Assembly: GCA_947632605.1 (NCBI GenBank)
Contig: CANRPX010000001.1
Coordinates: 52,535-116,534, forward strand
DNA from: an uncultured Clostridia bacterium
Lineage (GTDB): Bacteria; Bacillota; Clostridia; TANB77; CAG-508
Length of the DNA: 64,000 nucleotides
Direction of reading: 5' to 3'
Part shown: in pieces, positions 36,102 to 47,295 of the stretch
Layout: each line of letters begins with the position of its first letter
Numbering within the stretch: position 1 is the first letter of the stretch
Made by a program: the position numbers and the translations under genes
Notes under the pieces: generated by a model
The model's database searches: none
What the model was told of the DNA's origin: nothing
The model's input: only the letters and a program-made list of their open reading frames with translations

Positions 36102-37751
36102 ATGAAAATAACTTTTTTAGGAGCTGCAAGAACAGTAACAGGTTCAAATTTTTTAGTAGAAGCTACAGGAAAAAAATTTTTAGTAGATTGTGGTATGTAT
36201 CAAGGAAAAATTACAGATACATTAGATAATTCAGATCCATTTGCATTTGATGTATCAGAAATAGATTTTATGTTATTAACACATGCACATATAGATCATT
36301 CTGGAAGAATTCCTAAACTATATAATGAAGGATATAGAAATCCGGTTTATGCGACAAAAGCAACTTGCGATTTATGTGAGATAATGCTTCCAGATAGTGG
36401 TCATATACAAGAAGTAGAAGTTGAATGGAAAAACAGAAAAAGAATGAGAGATAATAAAGAATTATTACCTCCTTTATATACAGCAGAAGATGCTTATAAG
36501 TGTTTGGAAATTCTTAGACCAGTAAATTATGATGAAATAGTAGATATTGATGATAATATTAGTGTGCGTTTTAATGATGCTGGACACATGCTTGGTTCTG
36601 CTATTATAGAAATATGGATTACTGAAAATGGAAAAACTAAAAAACTTGTATTTACCGGAGATTTGGGAAATAATGATTTACCACTTTTAGATTCTCCTAC
36701 GATGATAAGCAATGCAGATTATCTTATAATGGAATCTACTTATGGTGGAAGATTACATGTAAGAAATGATGATAAAGCTAAAATGTTTTTGGACATTGTT
36801 TCAGAAACATTAGATAATGGAGGAAGAGTAATTATACCATCATTTGCAGTAGGAAGAACACAAGAAATTTTATATGAATTAGATAAACTAAAAGATGACT
36901 TAGGACAAGATGAAGATTTTGCTAGAAAATATGAAAAAATAATGAATGTACCGGTTTATGTAGATAGTCCTCTTGCAATTTCTGCAACTGAAGTATTTAA
37001 GAAAAATACAGAATTATTCGAAGATGAAATTCAAGAAAAAATAAAAAGAGGAGACAATCCACTAGAATTTAGAGGATTACAATTTACAAAAACTGCAGAT
37101 GAATCTAAAGAATTAAATGAAGATACAAGACCTGCAATAATACTTTCTGCAAGTGGTATGTGTGATGTAGGAAGAATAAAACATCATTTAAAACATAATT
37201 TATGGAATCCAAATAGTACAATTTTATTTGTTGGATATCAAGCACCAGGAACTTTAGGAAGAACAATAGTAGATGGAGCAAAAAAAGTTAAGATTTTTGG
37301 AGAAGAGATAGCAGTAAATGCAAGAATAGAATATATTGAAGGATATTCTGGACATGCAGATCAAACATGGCTTTTAAATTTTATATATTCTTTTACTAAT
37401 CCTCCAAAGCATGTATTTTTGGTTCATGGAGAACCAGAAGGACAAGATATATTAAAACAAAAAATTGAAGAAACAAGTGAATGCAAAGTTATAATACCAG
37501 AATTTTGCGATAGTTATGAATTAAGTGAAGATGGACCAGTTCTTGTTGAAACAACAACAAAAGTTGAAATGTATAAGAAAGAATTTAAACGTTTAGATTT
37601 AATTGAAAAAATTGAAGAACTTAAAGAAAATATTGCTGATATGGAAAGTACAATTATGAATAAAAATGTAGATACACAAAATACAGATTTAGGAAGTTTA
37701 GAAGATAGAGTAAAAAATATACAAGAGCAAATTAAGAACTTAATGAAATAA
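36102..37751 (+). CDS. MBL-fold metallohydrolase with beta-CASP/RMMBL domain
   Basis: LTHAHIDHSGRIPKLY, ESTYGGRLH, YSGHADQ, FLVHGEPEG. Confidence 0.93.
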   Translation: MKITFLGAARTVTGSNFLVEATGKKFLVDCGMYQGKITDTLDNSDPFAFDVSEIDFMLLTHAHIDHSGRIPKLYNEGYRNPVYATKATCDLCEIMLPDSGHIQEVEVEWKNRKRMRDNKELLPPLYTAEDAYKCLEILRPVNYDEIVDIDDNISVRFNDAGHMLGSAIIEIWITENGKTKKLVFTGDLGNNDLPLLDSPTMISNADYLIMESTYGGRLHVRNDDKAKMFLDIVSETLDNGGRVIIPSFAVGRTQEILYELDKLKDDLGQDEDFARKYEKIMNVPVYVDSPLAISATEVFKKNTELFEDEIQEKIKRGDNPLEFRGLQFTKTADESKELNEDTRPAIILSASGMCDVGRIKHHLKHNLWNPNSTILFVGYQAPGTLGRTIVDGAKKVKIFGEEIAVNARIEYIEGYSGHADQTWLLNFIYSFTNPPKHVFLVHGEPEGQDILKQKIEETSECKVIIPEFCDSYELSEDGPVLVETTTKVEMYKKEFKRLDLIEKIEELKENIADMESTIMNKNVDTQNTDLGSLEDRVKNIQEQIKNLMK

Positions 37752-37774
37752 TTTAAATTAAATGGAGATAAATG

Positions 37775-39676
37775 ATGAATACAAAATATTTTAATGATGC
37801 AGTAGTAGGAAACCATAGAATTAAAGCAAGTTTTACTAAAACTGGTGAAATGATAAGAATACTATATGGAGGTGCTGACTATAAACAATTCTTAGATTTT
37901 TTCCATACAGGAGTAAAAATAAATGATTCTGCTTTAATTTATTTACATGATGATATAAATAATTTATATTCTCAAGAATATGTTGGAGAAACAAATATTT
38001 TAAAAACTGAAATATTTAATACATATTTTAAGACTAGAATTACACAAATAGATTTTGTACCAATAGAAGAAGATATTTTAATAAAGAAATATATTGTTAA
38101 AAATGAAAATGATATTGATTTAAATATAAATTTTTTAATTCATTCAAAGATTTTAACAAATTTGAATAATGACACAGCAGGATTAGTAAAAAATAATTCT
38201 TTAATTCAATACAATCATGATTTTTCAGTGTGCACATTTTCAAATATGAATTTATTAAGTAAACAAGTAAATGATGCACAAAGTAGTATTATGAGTGGAA
38301 TCATAGAAGGAAAAGATTATGTAGGAATGTCATCAGATTCTGCAATAAGTTATGATTTGAATGTAATCAAACCAGGAAAAGAAAAAGAAATAGTTATTTT
38401 CGTATTAATAAATAAGAATAAAGAAAAAGATACTATTATTTCTTTATATAATGAATTAGATAGAATAAAAAAGTTAAATGTAAATGTTTTACAAAAAAAT
38501 ACAGCAAAATATTGGGAAAATTATATAAAATCACACGATATATCTAAAATTAATTCAAAAAAAATAAATGAAAGAGTTAAACAAATATATAATAGAACAA
38601 TTTTATTATTTCCACTTCTTATTAATGAAAAAACTGGTGGTATTTCAGCAGGAATAGAAGTTGATGAAAATAGAACTAAATGTGGAAGATACTCATATTG
38701 TTGGCCTAGAGATGCTGTGTTTGTTACAGAAGCACTAGATATTGTTGGAATGAGTGAAGAAGCAAATAAATTTTATTCAAAATTTTGTAAAATGACTCAA
38801 AGTAAAAATGGTATGTGGGAACAAAGATTTTTTACAGATGGAAGATTAGCTCCTTGTTGGGGTTATCAAATTGATGAAACAGCAAGTGTTATATTTGGTT
38901 CTTATGCACATTATAAATTTACAAAAGATATAGAATTTTTAAAAAGTAATTTGAAAATGTATGAAAATGCAATAAATTTTCTTCAATTATATACAAATGA
39001 TTTACTTGAAGATAAAGAGATAATACCAAAAAGTTATGATTTATGGGAAGAATTTGAAGGCATTTCTTTATATTCTATTTCAGCAATTTTTGCAGCATTT
39101 AAATCTATGACTAGAATATATGATAAATTAAAAGTCCTATATTCAGAAACATCTACAAAATTTAAGAGTATAGTAAAAAAAGAAAAAGTATTAGAAAAAT
39201 ATTTGAAAAGAATAAAAGAATATTGTAAAGAAAATTTTTATTGTGAAGAAAAGAAATCATACGTTAGAAATAATGTAGACAAAAAAATAGATATAAGCAT
39301 ATTGGGAAGCATAGTTCCATTTCAAATGTTTTCAAAAGATGAAAAAGAAGTTATAAATACAATTGAAAAAATAAATATGACAATTAGAACATACACAGGT
39401 GGCTATGTGAGATATGAAAATGATGGTTATATGGGAGGATATAATCCATGGCCTATTGCAACTTTATGGATGGCGTGGTATTATTTAGAAACAGGAGAAA
39501 ATGATAAAGCAATAGAACTATTTTTGTTTGTTACTAACTCATCATCAAATCATGGCTTTTTAGGAGAACAAGTTAATAATGATGAAATGAAACCATCTTG
39601 GGTTATAGGTTTAACTTGGAGCCATGCAATGTATGTATTAATATTAGATAAACTTTTAAACAAAGGTCTTATTTAA
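37775..39676 (+). CDS. Glycoside hydrolase family 15-like protein
   Basis: GRYSYCWPRDAVFVTEALDIVG, YDLWEEFEG, NPWPIATLWMAWYYLETG. Confidence 0.88.
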   Translation: MNTKYFNDAVVGNHRIKASFTKTGEMIRILYGGADYKQFLDFFHTGVKINDSALIYLHDDINNLYSQEYVGETNILKTEIFNTYFKTRITQIDFVPIEEDILIKKYIVKNENDIDLNINFLIHSKILTNLNNDTAGLVKNNSLIQYNHDFSVCTFSNMNLLSKQVNDAQSSIMSGIIEGKDYVGMSSDSAISYDLNVIKPGKEKEIVIFVLINKNKEKDTIISLYNELDRIKKLNVNVLQKNTAKYWENYIKSHDISKINSKKINERVKQIYNRTILLFPLLINEKTGGISAGIEVDENRTKCGRYSYCWPRDAVFVTEALDIVGMSEEANKFYSKFCKMTQSKNGMWEQRFFTDGRLAPCWGYQIDETASVIFGSYAHYKFTKDIEFLKSNLKMYENAINFLQLYTNDLLEDKEIIPKSYDLWEEFEGISLYSISAIFAAFKSMTRIYDKLKVLYSETSTKFKSIVKKEKVLEKYLKRIKEYCKENFYCEEKKSYVRNNVDKKIDISILGSIVPFQMFSKDEKEVINTIEKINMTIRTYTGGYVRYENDGYMGGYNPWPIATLWMAWYYLETGENDKAIELFLFVTNSSSNHGFLGEQVNNDEMKPSWVIGLTWSHAMYVLILDKLLNKGLI

Positions 39677-39706
39677 TTCTAAAATATAAAAAGAAAAGGA
39701 GAATTT

Positions 39707-41072
39707 ATGGCAAAAAAAGCTAGTACAGTATTTGTTTGTAATAGTTGTGGATATGAATCTAGCAAATGGCTTGGAAAATGTCCAGCCTGTGGAGAATGGA
39801 ATTCTTTTGTAGAAGAAAAAGCTATAACTGTTACAAGTTCTTCTAAAGATAAAAACAGACCTAAAACAGAGGTTGTTAAATTAAATGAAGTTGTAAAAAA
39901 AGAAACTTTTAGAATAAAAACAGATGTTGATGAATTAGATAGAGTTCTTGGAGGAGGTTTTGTAACAGGATCTCTTACACTTTTGCGGTGGTGAACCAGG
40001 AATTGGTAAATCAACTTTAATTCTTCAAATTTGTAATAACATAAAAGTAGATGGAAATATTTTATATGTTTCTGGAGAAGAATCTGCAGAACAAATAAAA
40101 AGCAGAGCAGATAGATTAGGAATAAAAAAAGATAATTTATTATTTTTAGCAGAAACAGATATTGATAATATAGAACTTGCTTTAGATAAAACAGGAGCAA
40201 AATTCGTTATTATTGATTCAATTCAAACTATATATTCAGATGAGATTACTTCAGTAGCTGGTAGTGTAAGTCAAGTAAGAGAAATAACTGCAAGAATTAT
40301 GAAAATGTGTAAACAATCTGGAATTACTACTATAATAATTGGACATGTTACTAAAGATGGAAACATAGCAGGTCCAAGAGTTCTAGAGCACATGGTAGAT
40401 ACAGTACTATATTTGGAAGGAGAAAGATATTTCTCTTATAGAATTTTACGTGGAGTAAAAAATAGATTTGGTTCTACAAATGAAATTGGTATGTTTGAAA
40501 TGCAAAATGAAGGTTTAGTAGAAGTAAAAAATCCTTCTGAACTTCTTATTTCGGAAAGAGATGGAAACCCATCTGGTTCTGTAATTGTTGTAAGTTTAGA
40601 AGGGACAAGACCACTTGTATTAGAACTTCAAGCTTTATCTACACCAACAATTTTTGGAATGCCAAGAAGAAATGCAAGTGGAATTGATTATAATAGATTA
40701 ACTCTTTTAATGGCTGTTCTAGAGAAAAGAGCAGGATTAAATTTAGGTTCACAAGATGTTTATATAAATTTAGTAGGTGGAATAAAAATAAATGAACCAG
40801 CATTAGATTTAGGTATTATTTTAGCTGCTGCTTCTAGTTTTAAAAATATAAGTATAAAAGAAAATGTTGTTGCTATTGGAGAAGTAGGTTTAACAGGAGA
40901 AATTAGAAGTGTAAATATGATAGAAAAGCGTATTAAAGAAGCAGAAAAGTTAGGATATAAAACTTGCATAATTCCAGAAAGTAATAAAAAACTATTGAAA
41001 GAAAATTTCAAATTAGATATAATAGGTGCGAAAAATATTATTGATGCTATGAAATATTTAGGATTAAAATAA
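39707..41072 (+). pseudogene. radA: DNA repair protein RadA, interrupted by +1 frameshift at about 39986
   Basis: N-terminal zinc finger CNSCGYESSKWLGKCPACGEWNSF and VLGGGFVTGSLTLL in one frame; GGEPGIGKSTLILQICNNI...GNPSGSVIVVSLEGTRPLVLELQALS in the next frame, open from 39987. Confidence 0.93.
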
Positions 41073-41102
41073 TATGATTGACAAAAGATTTAGGAGGAAA
41101 AA

Positions 41103-41909
41103 ATGAAAAAATTACAATTTGTTATATGGATTATTATTATGGTTGCTATATTAGCATTAATAGGAGTATATGGATATTTTACTTATTTAAGAATTACAAG
41201 CACTGTTCAACATCCAGAAGCAACATTTGAAATTGAAAATTATGGAAAAGTAGTAGTAGAATTATATCCAGAATATGCACCAAATACAGTTACTAATTTT
41301 ATAAAATTAGTAGAAAAAGGATATTATAATAATAAAGTTTTTTATGGAAAAGATGAAATATGTATGTATTTAGGAAGAAATTCTACAGGAGAGATAGAAG
41401 AAACAAAGTTAAGCTTAATATCAGATGAAGTTGAGCCAGATTCAGAATCAGATTATGAATATGCAATAAAAGGAGAGTTTGTTGCAAATGGTTTTGAACA
41501 AAATACATTAAGACATGAAAAGGGAATTCTTACATTAATAAGAAATGATTATTCACAACTAATTAATAGTTTAACAGACGAAAGTTATAATTCTGGAAGT
41601 TCTCAATTAGCAATAATGATGAGTGATGATTCAAGAAATTTAAATGGAGCTTATGCTGCTTTCGGAAGAGTAAAAGAAGGTATGGATGTTTTAGAAAAGA
41701 TTTATAATGAAACAGAAATAAAACAAGAATCAGCAGAGGGAGAAGAAGCAAATGTAGCAGATAATATTAGCCAATTTGCAACATATCCAGTTATCACTTC
41801 TGCAACAGTTGATACACATGGTATAGATTTTGGAGATCCAGAAGTTATAGAAGCTTTTGATTATGAATCATATATGTATAATCTAATGAATTCTACTTAC
41901 TCTAATTAA
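41103..41909 (+). CDS. Membrane-anchored cyclophilin-type peptidyl-prolyl isomerase
   Basis: TM helix; ATFEIENYGKVVVELYPEYAPNTVTNFIKLVEKGYYNNKVFYG. Confidence 0.9.
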   Translation: MKKLQFVIWIIIMVAILALIGVYGYFTYLRITSTVQHPEATFEIENYGKVVVELYPEYAPNTVTNFIKLVEKGYYNNKVFYGKDEICMYLGRNSTGEIEETKLSLISDEVEPDSESDYEYAIKGEFVANGFEQNTLRHEKGILTLIRNDYSQLINSLTDESYNSGSSQLAIMMSDDSRNLNGAYAAFGRVKEGMDVLEKIYNETEIKQESAEGEEANVADNISQFATYPVITSATVDTHGIDFGDPEVIEAFDYESYMYNLMNSTYSN

Positions 41910-41934
41910 TTAAAATTTTAAATTAAAATATAAT

Positions 41935-42024
41935 AGGACTTCTTTATTTTGGAGTAAACCTCAAAATAAATACTTGCAAAAGATTAATTGAGGCAGAATT
42001 CTTCATAAAAAGATGTCCTTTTTA
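41935..42024 (+). promoter_or_regulatory. Structured leader with terminator-like closing stem, upstream of pilin-like gene
   Basis: AGGACtTCTTT...AAAGAtGTCCT closing stem, internal CCTCAA/TTGAGG, then TTTTTAT. Confidence 0.4.
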
Positions 42025-42041
42025 TATAAGTGGAGAAATTA

Positions 42042-43586
42042 ATGAAAAAAGAAGAGGGAATTACTATATTGAAATTAGGAATAATTTTAATTATTAGTAT
42101 AATGCTTATGACAATATGTATAAGCACTATTAGTGTTTCTCATAAAATATATCTTTTAAGAAATTATGTATCACAAATGAATACAATTCAAGAAAAAATA
42201 ATTCAAATAAGAGATAATTATAAGGTTTGGGAAAATTATAATCCTAATGAAACTGGAAATTTTAATACATATCTTCAAAGTTTAGAATTTATTAATGCAA
42301 GTGGAGCATCTAATTTATATATAGATGAATTTAATAAAATAATTAATGAATTAAATAAAAATAATACAATATATTGGGAAAAAAGCGTAGATTCAATAAT
42401 TGCAAATTATTATTATTTTGAGCCAGAAAAAATAAAAGAAGTTTTTGGAATAGAAAACTCTAAATTATTTGTTATAGTTAATTTTTATACAGGAAATATT
42501 ATTTCAAGAGATGGAATTGAAGATGTAAAAACACATAGAATAATTTATAGAGGTTGTGATGCATCAAATGGAAATAAAGCAAGAATAAATAGTATTTATA
42601 ATGAAAATATTCAAACAAAAATTGAAGTAGTTGAAAATAGAGGTTTATCTCAAACAGTAAAAATTAGCTTATTAACAGAAAATGAGCCTAATGCACTAAA
42701 TATTTCTGAAATTTATTATTTTGAAAATGATAATGATGAAGTTAAGAAAAAATGTAGTATGCTTACAGATTATAGATATGATGAAACAGAAAAATCTGCT
42801 TATTTTAAAATAAAAACTTCTGGTGAATATAAGTTTATTATAGAAGATACAAATTCTGTACAATATAAAGAAATAAAAAAAGATTTCAAACTTTGTAATC
42901 CACCAATTTTATCAGAAAATATGACTGGAATATATTATAATGGTGATGAAGAAAAAGAAATAGAAAATATATATGATAGCAATTGGTATAATTATTCAAT
43001 GAATGAACTAAAAATGGCAAATGCAAAAACAAAAGATGGTATTTATTGGGTTTGGATTCCAAGATTTATTTTTAGAGAAACTGATGAGGGAACAGAATTA
43101 GAATTTGTTTATGATAAATCAAATACACCAACTACAAATATTGCAAGTAATACATATAATTTACAAGAAGCTTTTTCAGAAAATGGGGAAATTACAGGAT
43201 ATTGGATAGCAAAATTTCAATCTAATAGTGAAGATAGTGTAATTATAAAACCAGGATTAACTTTAGCAATTACAGACAAAACAAGAGCTACACAAAATTC
43301 TGAAAAATATTTAAATGATAATAAATTATACTCAAGCTTACCAACTTTAAATAAATTAAATGCTATTATCATATTAGCAAATTCTTATGATATTGAAATT
43401 GTAAATGATTTAGTAAGTTATGCTGGTGGTTCTACTAATGAATTAGGATATATGGATAATGTAAAATATTCTTCTTCAAATAATATATATGGCGTTTATG
43501 ATGTTATAACTTCTGAAAATGAACTTTTGCAAGAATCAAAACCAAATGAGAAGGGAAGATTTAGACCAGTATTAATGCCAAAATAA
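42042..43586 (+). CDS. Prepilin-like protein with type IV pilin N-terminus and large C-terminal ectodomain
   Basis: MKKEEGITILKLGIILIISIMLM prepilin-like N-terminus; GIYWVWIPRFIF and YWIAKFQ repeat-type ectodomain. Confidence 0.6.
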   Translation: MKKEEGITILKLGIILIISIMLMTICISTISVSHKIYLLRNYVSQMNTIQEKIIQIRDNYKVWENYNPNETGNFNTYLQSLEFINASGASNLYIDEFNKIINELNKNNTIYWEKSVDSIIANYYYFEPEKIKEVFGIENSKLFVIVNFYTGNIISRDGIEDVKTHRIIYRGCDASNGNKARINSIYNENIQTKIEVVENRGLSQTVKISLLTENEPNALNISEIYYFENDNDEVKKKCSMLTDYRYDETEKSAYFKIKTSGEYKFIIEDTNSVQYKEIKKDFKLCNPPILSENMTGIYYNGDEEKEIENIYDSNWYNYSMNELKMANAKTKDGIYWVWIPRFIFRETDEGTELEFVYDKSNTPTTNIASNTYNLQEAFSENGEITGYWIAKFQSNSEDSVIIKPGLTLAITDKTRATQNSEKYLNDNKLYSSLPTLNKLNAIIILANSYDIEIVNDLVSYAGGSTNELGYMDNVKYSSSNNIYGVYDVITSENELLQESKPNEKGRFRPVLMPK

Positions 43587-43630
43587 AATGGAGATTAATT
43601 ATTACATTAAAATAATTAATTAAAATTTAC

Positions 43631-43669
43631 AAAAAATATCTATTATAGTTTTATAATAGATATTTTTTT
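43631..43669 (+). terminator. Intrinsic terminator
   Basis: AAATATCTATTATA GTTT TATAATAGATATTTTTTT. Confidence 0.8.
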
Positions 43670-43740
43670 AGTTAAAATACTTGACAAATAAAACAAAATA
43701 GTGTAAAGTATATTAGCATTACAAAATAAGAGGTGGTCAA

Positions 43741-44091
43741 ATGGAGAAAAATGTTAAAATAGGTATTCTACTAGATATGTATGGAAAACTATTAACAGAA
43801 AAACAAAAATGTCTTCTAGAAGACTACTATAATAATGATTTATCTTTGTCAGAAATAGCTGAAAATGAAGGAATAACAAGACAAGCTGTTAGAGATAATT
43901 TGAAAAAAGGTGAAAATAACATTTTAGAATATGAAGAAAAATTAGAACTTATGAAAAAAACTTCTTTAAGAGAGAAAAAAGTAAGTTCAATAATATCTGA
44001 GATAGAGAAAATAGAGGAAAAAAATTCATTCAATCTAGAAATGAAAAAACAAATTGAAAAAATAAAACAAGAATTAAACTCTTTAATATAA
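43741..44091 (+). CDS. ylxM: YlxM-type HTH protein
   Basis: LLTEKQKCLLEDYYNNDLSLSEIAENEGITRQAVRDNLKKGE; directly upstream of ffh. Confidence 0.93.
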   Translation: MEKNVKIGILLDMYGKLLTEKQKCLLEDYYNNDLSLSEIAENEGITRQAVRDNLKKGENNILEYEEKLELMKKTSLREKKVSSIISEIEKIEEKNSFNLEMKKQIEKIKQELNSLI

Positions 44092-44106
44092 TTTTAGGAG
44101 GATAAT

Positions 44107-45456
44107 ATGGCTTTTGAAGGTTTATCAGCAAGATTGCAAGAAATAACTAGAAAGCTTAAAGGAAAAGCTAGAATAACTGAAGATGATTTAAAAGAAGTTT
44201 TAAGAGAAGTAAAACTTTCTTTATTAGAAGCAGATGTTAACTATAAAATAGTTAAGGATTTTGTAAAAACAATAGAAGAAAAAGCTCTTGGACAGGATGT
44301 TTTAAAATCACTTACTCCAGGTCAGCAAGTTGTTAAAATAGTTAAGGATGAATTAGTAGATTTACTTGGAGGAGAAGAAAGTAAAATTAATTTTACTCCA
44401 AATCCACCTACAATAATTATGCTTGTAGGACTTCAAGGTTCTGGTAAAACAACAACAGCCGGAAAATTAGCAAATATTATTAGAAAACAAGGTAAAAAGC
44501 CTTTATTAGTTGCTTGCGATGTTTATAGACCAGCAGCTATTAAACAATTACAAGTAGTTGGAAAACAATTAGATATTCCAGTTTTTGTAAATGAAAATAC
44601 TAAAGATGTTAGTTTAATTGCAAAACAAGCATTATCAACTGCAATTTCAAAATTAAATGATGTTATAATCATAGATACAGCAGGTCGTTTACAAATTGAT
44701 GAAGTATTAATGCAAGAATTAAAAAATTTAAAATCAAATGTGAAACCACATGAAATTTTGTTAGTAGTAGATTCAATGACAGGTCAAGATGCTGTTAATG
44801 TAGCAGATACTTTTAATAAAGAACTTGGAATTGATGGAATCGTACTTACAAAGTTAGATGGTGATACAAGAGGTGGTGCAGCATTATCTGTTAAAAAAAT
44901 TACAGGTAGACCAATTAAATTTGCTGCAACAGGTGAAAAATTAAGTGATATAGAAGTATTTCATCCTGAAAGAATGGCATCTAGAATTTTAGGTATGGGA
45001 GATGTACTTTCTATTATAGAAAAAGCAGAAGAAACTTTCGATATGGAAGAAGCTGCTAAATTAGAAAAAAAGTTAAAAAAGCAAAGTTTTGATTTAGATG
45101 ACTATTTAGCTCAATTAAGACAAATGAAAAAAATGGGTTCATTTTCATCACTTTTAAAATTAATACCAGGAATGAATAAATTAAAAGATGTTCAAGTTGA
45201 TGAAAAAGAATTTGTTAGAATAGAAGCAATAATTTGTTCAATGACAAAAGAAGAAAGAAGAAATCCTAAAGTTTTAAATGGAAGTAGAAGAATAAGAATT
45301 GCAAAAGGTAGTGGAACAACAGTTGAACAAATTAATAAATTTATGAAATCCTTTGAAATGACTCAAAAAATGATGAAAGATATGACTTCAAACAAAGGTA
45401 TGATGAAAAACTTAATGAAAAATATAAATATGGATGAATTAAAAAATTTTAAATAA
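44107..45456 (+). CDS. ffh: Signal recognition particle protein Ffh
   Basis: MLVGLQGSGKTTTAGKLA, DTAGRLQIDE, Met-rich M domain. Confidence 0.97.
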   Translation: MAFEGLSARLQEITRKLKGKARITEDDLKEVLREVKLSLLEADVNYKIVKDFVKTIEEKALGQDVLKSLTPGQQVVKIVKDELVDLLGGEESKINFTPNPPTIIMLVGLQGSGKTTTAGKLANIIRKQGKKPLLVACDVYRPAAIKQLQVVGKQLDIPVFVNENTKDVSLIAKQALSTAISKLNDVIIIDTAGRLQIDEVLMQELKNLKSNVKPHEILLVVDSMTGQDAVNVADTFNKELGIDGIVLTKLDGDTRGGAALSVKKITGRPIKFAATGEKLSDIEVFHPERMASRILGMGDVLSIIEKAEETFDMEEAAKLEKKLKKQSFDLDDYLAQLRQMKKMGSFSSLLKLIPGMNKLKDVQVDEKEFVRIEAIICSMTKEERRNPKVLNGSRRIRIAKGSGTTVEQINKFMKSFEMTQKMMKDMTSNKGMMKNLMKNINMDELKNFK

Positions 45457-45531
45457 GTTATTAAATTTTAATTCTACTTTAAATAAGAATTAAATTTATT
45501 ATATATATAGAATATTCAGGGGGTGAATTTT

Positions 45532-45768
45532 ATGGTAAAAATAAGATTACAAAGAGTTGGAAAGAAAAAAGCTCCTTTCTACCATGTAGTAGTAGCTGAT
45601 TCTAGATCACCAAGAGATGGTAAAATAATAGACCAAATTGGAACTTATGATCCAATGACAGATCCAGCAACAATTTCTTTAGATAAAGAAAAAGTTGAAA
45701 AATGGATTAAAAATGGTGCTAAACCAACAGATACAGTTAAAGCATTAATAGAAAAAGCAGCTAAATAA
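45532..45768 (+). CDS. rpsP: 30S ribosomal protein S16
   Basis: [31 protein letters not shown]. Confidence 0.97.
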   Translation: MVKIRLQRVGKKKAPFYHVVVADSRSPRDGKIIDQIGTYDPMTDPATISLDKEKVEKWIKNGAKPTDTVKALIEKAAK

Positions 45769-45792
45769 TCATATCAAAAAAGAGGTGCAAAA

Positions 45793-46023
45793 ATGAAAGA
45801 TATACTTGAAGTAATAATTAAAAATTTAGTAGACAATACTGAAGAAGTATCTATTACTGAAAAATCAGAAGCAAAATCTATTTGCTATGAAGTAAAAGTT
45901 GCTAAAAGCGATATGGGAAAAGTAATAGGAAAACAAGGAAAAATGGCAAAAGCTATAAGATCAATTGTAAAAGCTATTGCTGTTAAAGAAAATAAAAAAG
46001 TTAATGTTGAATTTCTTGATTAG
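45793..46023 (+). CDS. khpA: KH-domain RNA-binding protein (KhpA/YlqC)
   Basis: YEVKVAKSDMGKVIGKQGKMAKAIRSIVKA; location between rpsP and rimM. Confidence 0.93.
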   Translation: MKDILEVIIKNLVDNTEEVSITEKSEAKSICYEVKVAKSDMGKVIGKQGKMAKAIRSIVKAIAVKENKKVNVEFLD

Positions 46024-46032
46024 GTGTTAAAT

Positions 46033-46536
46033 ATGAATAAATATTTGGAATTAGGTCAAATAGTTAATGTTAAAGGGTTAAAAGGTGAAGTTAAAGTTAA
46101 TTCTTTTACAGATGATAACACAAAGTTTGAAAGAATATCAAAAGTTTTTATAAAACAAAAAAACAACTTAGCTGAATATGAAATTGAAAAAGTAGGATAT
46201 GCTAAAAATCAAGTTATAATAAAATTTAAAAATATAAATACAATTGAAGAAGCTGAAAAACTTAGAAATTCTTTTATTGTTATAGATAGAGAAATTTTAG
46301 GAGATCTTCCAGAAGGTGTGTATTATATAGCAGATTTATTAGGACTTGATGTATATACAGAAAACAATGAATATTTAGGAAAAGTTGATGATATTTATAA
46401 TACAGGAAGCAATGATATTTATGTTGTAAAAGATGAACTTGGAAAACAAAAACTTTTACCTGGAATTGATGAAGTTATTAAGAAAATAGATTTAGAAGCA
46501 AATAAAATAATTGTAAATCTAATAGAGGGACTTTAA
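46033..46536 (+). CDS. rimM: Ribosome maturation factor RimM
   Basis: MNKYLELGQIVNVKGLKGEVKV...LLPGIDEVIKKID. Confidence 0.94.
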   Translation: MNKYLELGQIVNVKGLKGEVKVNSFTDDNTKFERISKVFIKQKNNLAEYEIEKVGYAKNQVIIKFKNINTIEEAEKLRNSFIVIDREILGDLPEGVYYIADLLGLDVYTENNEYLGKVDDIYNTGSNDIYVVKDELGKQKLLPGIDEVIKKIDLEANKIIVNLIEGL

Positions 46537-46537
46537 T

Positions 46538-47260
46538 ATGAAATTTGATGTATTGACTTTGTTTCCAGAAATGTTTGAACCAATAAAACAAAGCATTATT
46601 GGAAGAGCTATGGATAAAAGTTTAATAGATATTAATTTAATAAATATTAGAGATTTTTCAAAAGATAAGCATAAAAAAGTTGATGACACAATATATGGTG
46701 GAGGAGCAGGAATGCTAATTAAACCAGATGTTGTATATGATGCTTATAAATCTGTGAAAACTGAAAATTCAAAAGTTATATATTTAACTCCACAAGGGAA
46801 AAAACTTAATCAAAGTAAAGTTGAAGAATTAGCTAAAGAAGAACATTTAATATTATTATGTGGTCATTATGAAGGAATAGATGAGAGAGTACTTGAAAAA
46901 ATAGTTGATGAAGAAATTTCAATAGGAGATTATGTATTAACAGGAGGAGAAATACCAGCAATGGTATTAATAGATGCAGTATCTAGATATGTAGAAGGAG
47001 TTCTAACAAAAGATTCAACAGAAGAAGAAAGCTTTTCAAATGGACTTCTAGAATATCCTCAATACACAAAACCTAAGGAATTTGAAGGAATGAAAGTTCC
47101 AGAAGTACTACAATCTGGACACCATGAAAATATAGAAAAATGGCGTAGAAGAGAATCTATAAAAACAACTTACATAAAAAGGCCAGAACTTTTAGAAAAA
47201 GTTAATTTAAATGATGAAGAAAAAAAATATTTAGAAGAATTAAAAAATAAGAAGGATTAA
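46538..47260 (+). CDS. trmD: tRNA (guanine37-N1)-methyltransferase
   Basis: [50 protein letters not shown]. Confidence 0.97.
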   Translation: MKFDVLTLFPEMFEPIKQSIIGRAMDKSLIDINLINIRDFSKDKHKKVDDTIYGGGAGMLIKPDVVYDAYKSVKTENSKVIYLTPQGKKLNQSKVEELAKEEHLILLCGHYEGIDERVLEKIVDEEISIGDYVLTGGEIPAMVLIDAVSRYVEGVLTKDSTEEESFSNGLLEYPQYTKPKEFEGMKVPEVLQSGHHENIEKWRRRESIKTTYIKRPELLEKVNLNDEEKKYLEELKNKKD

Positions 47261-47295
47261 CATCCTATCCATTATTTAAAGAAGGAGGAAAGAAA

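Noticed and set aside
39986-39986. Programmed ribosomal frameshift in radA
   Set aside because: No slippery heptamer or stimulatory structure is apparent, and RadA is not known to use one; a simple 1-nt insertion is more economical
39679-40200. Minus-strand 173-aa ORF over radA
   Set aside because: Antisense artefact; both plus-strand radA frames have clear RadA motifs
40299-41072. Separate gene starting MKMCKQSGITTII
   Set aside because: It is the C-terminal part of the frameshifted radA; the frame is open back to 39987
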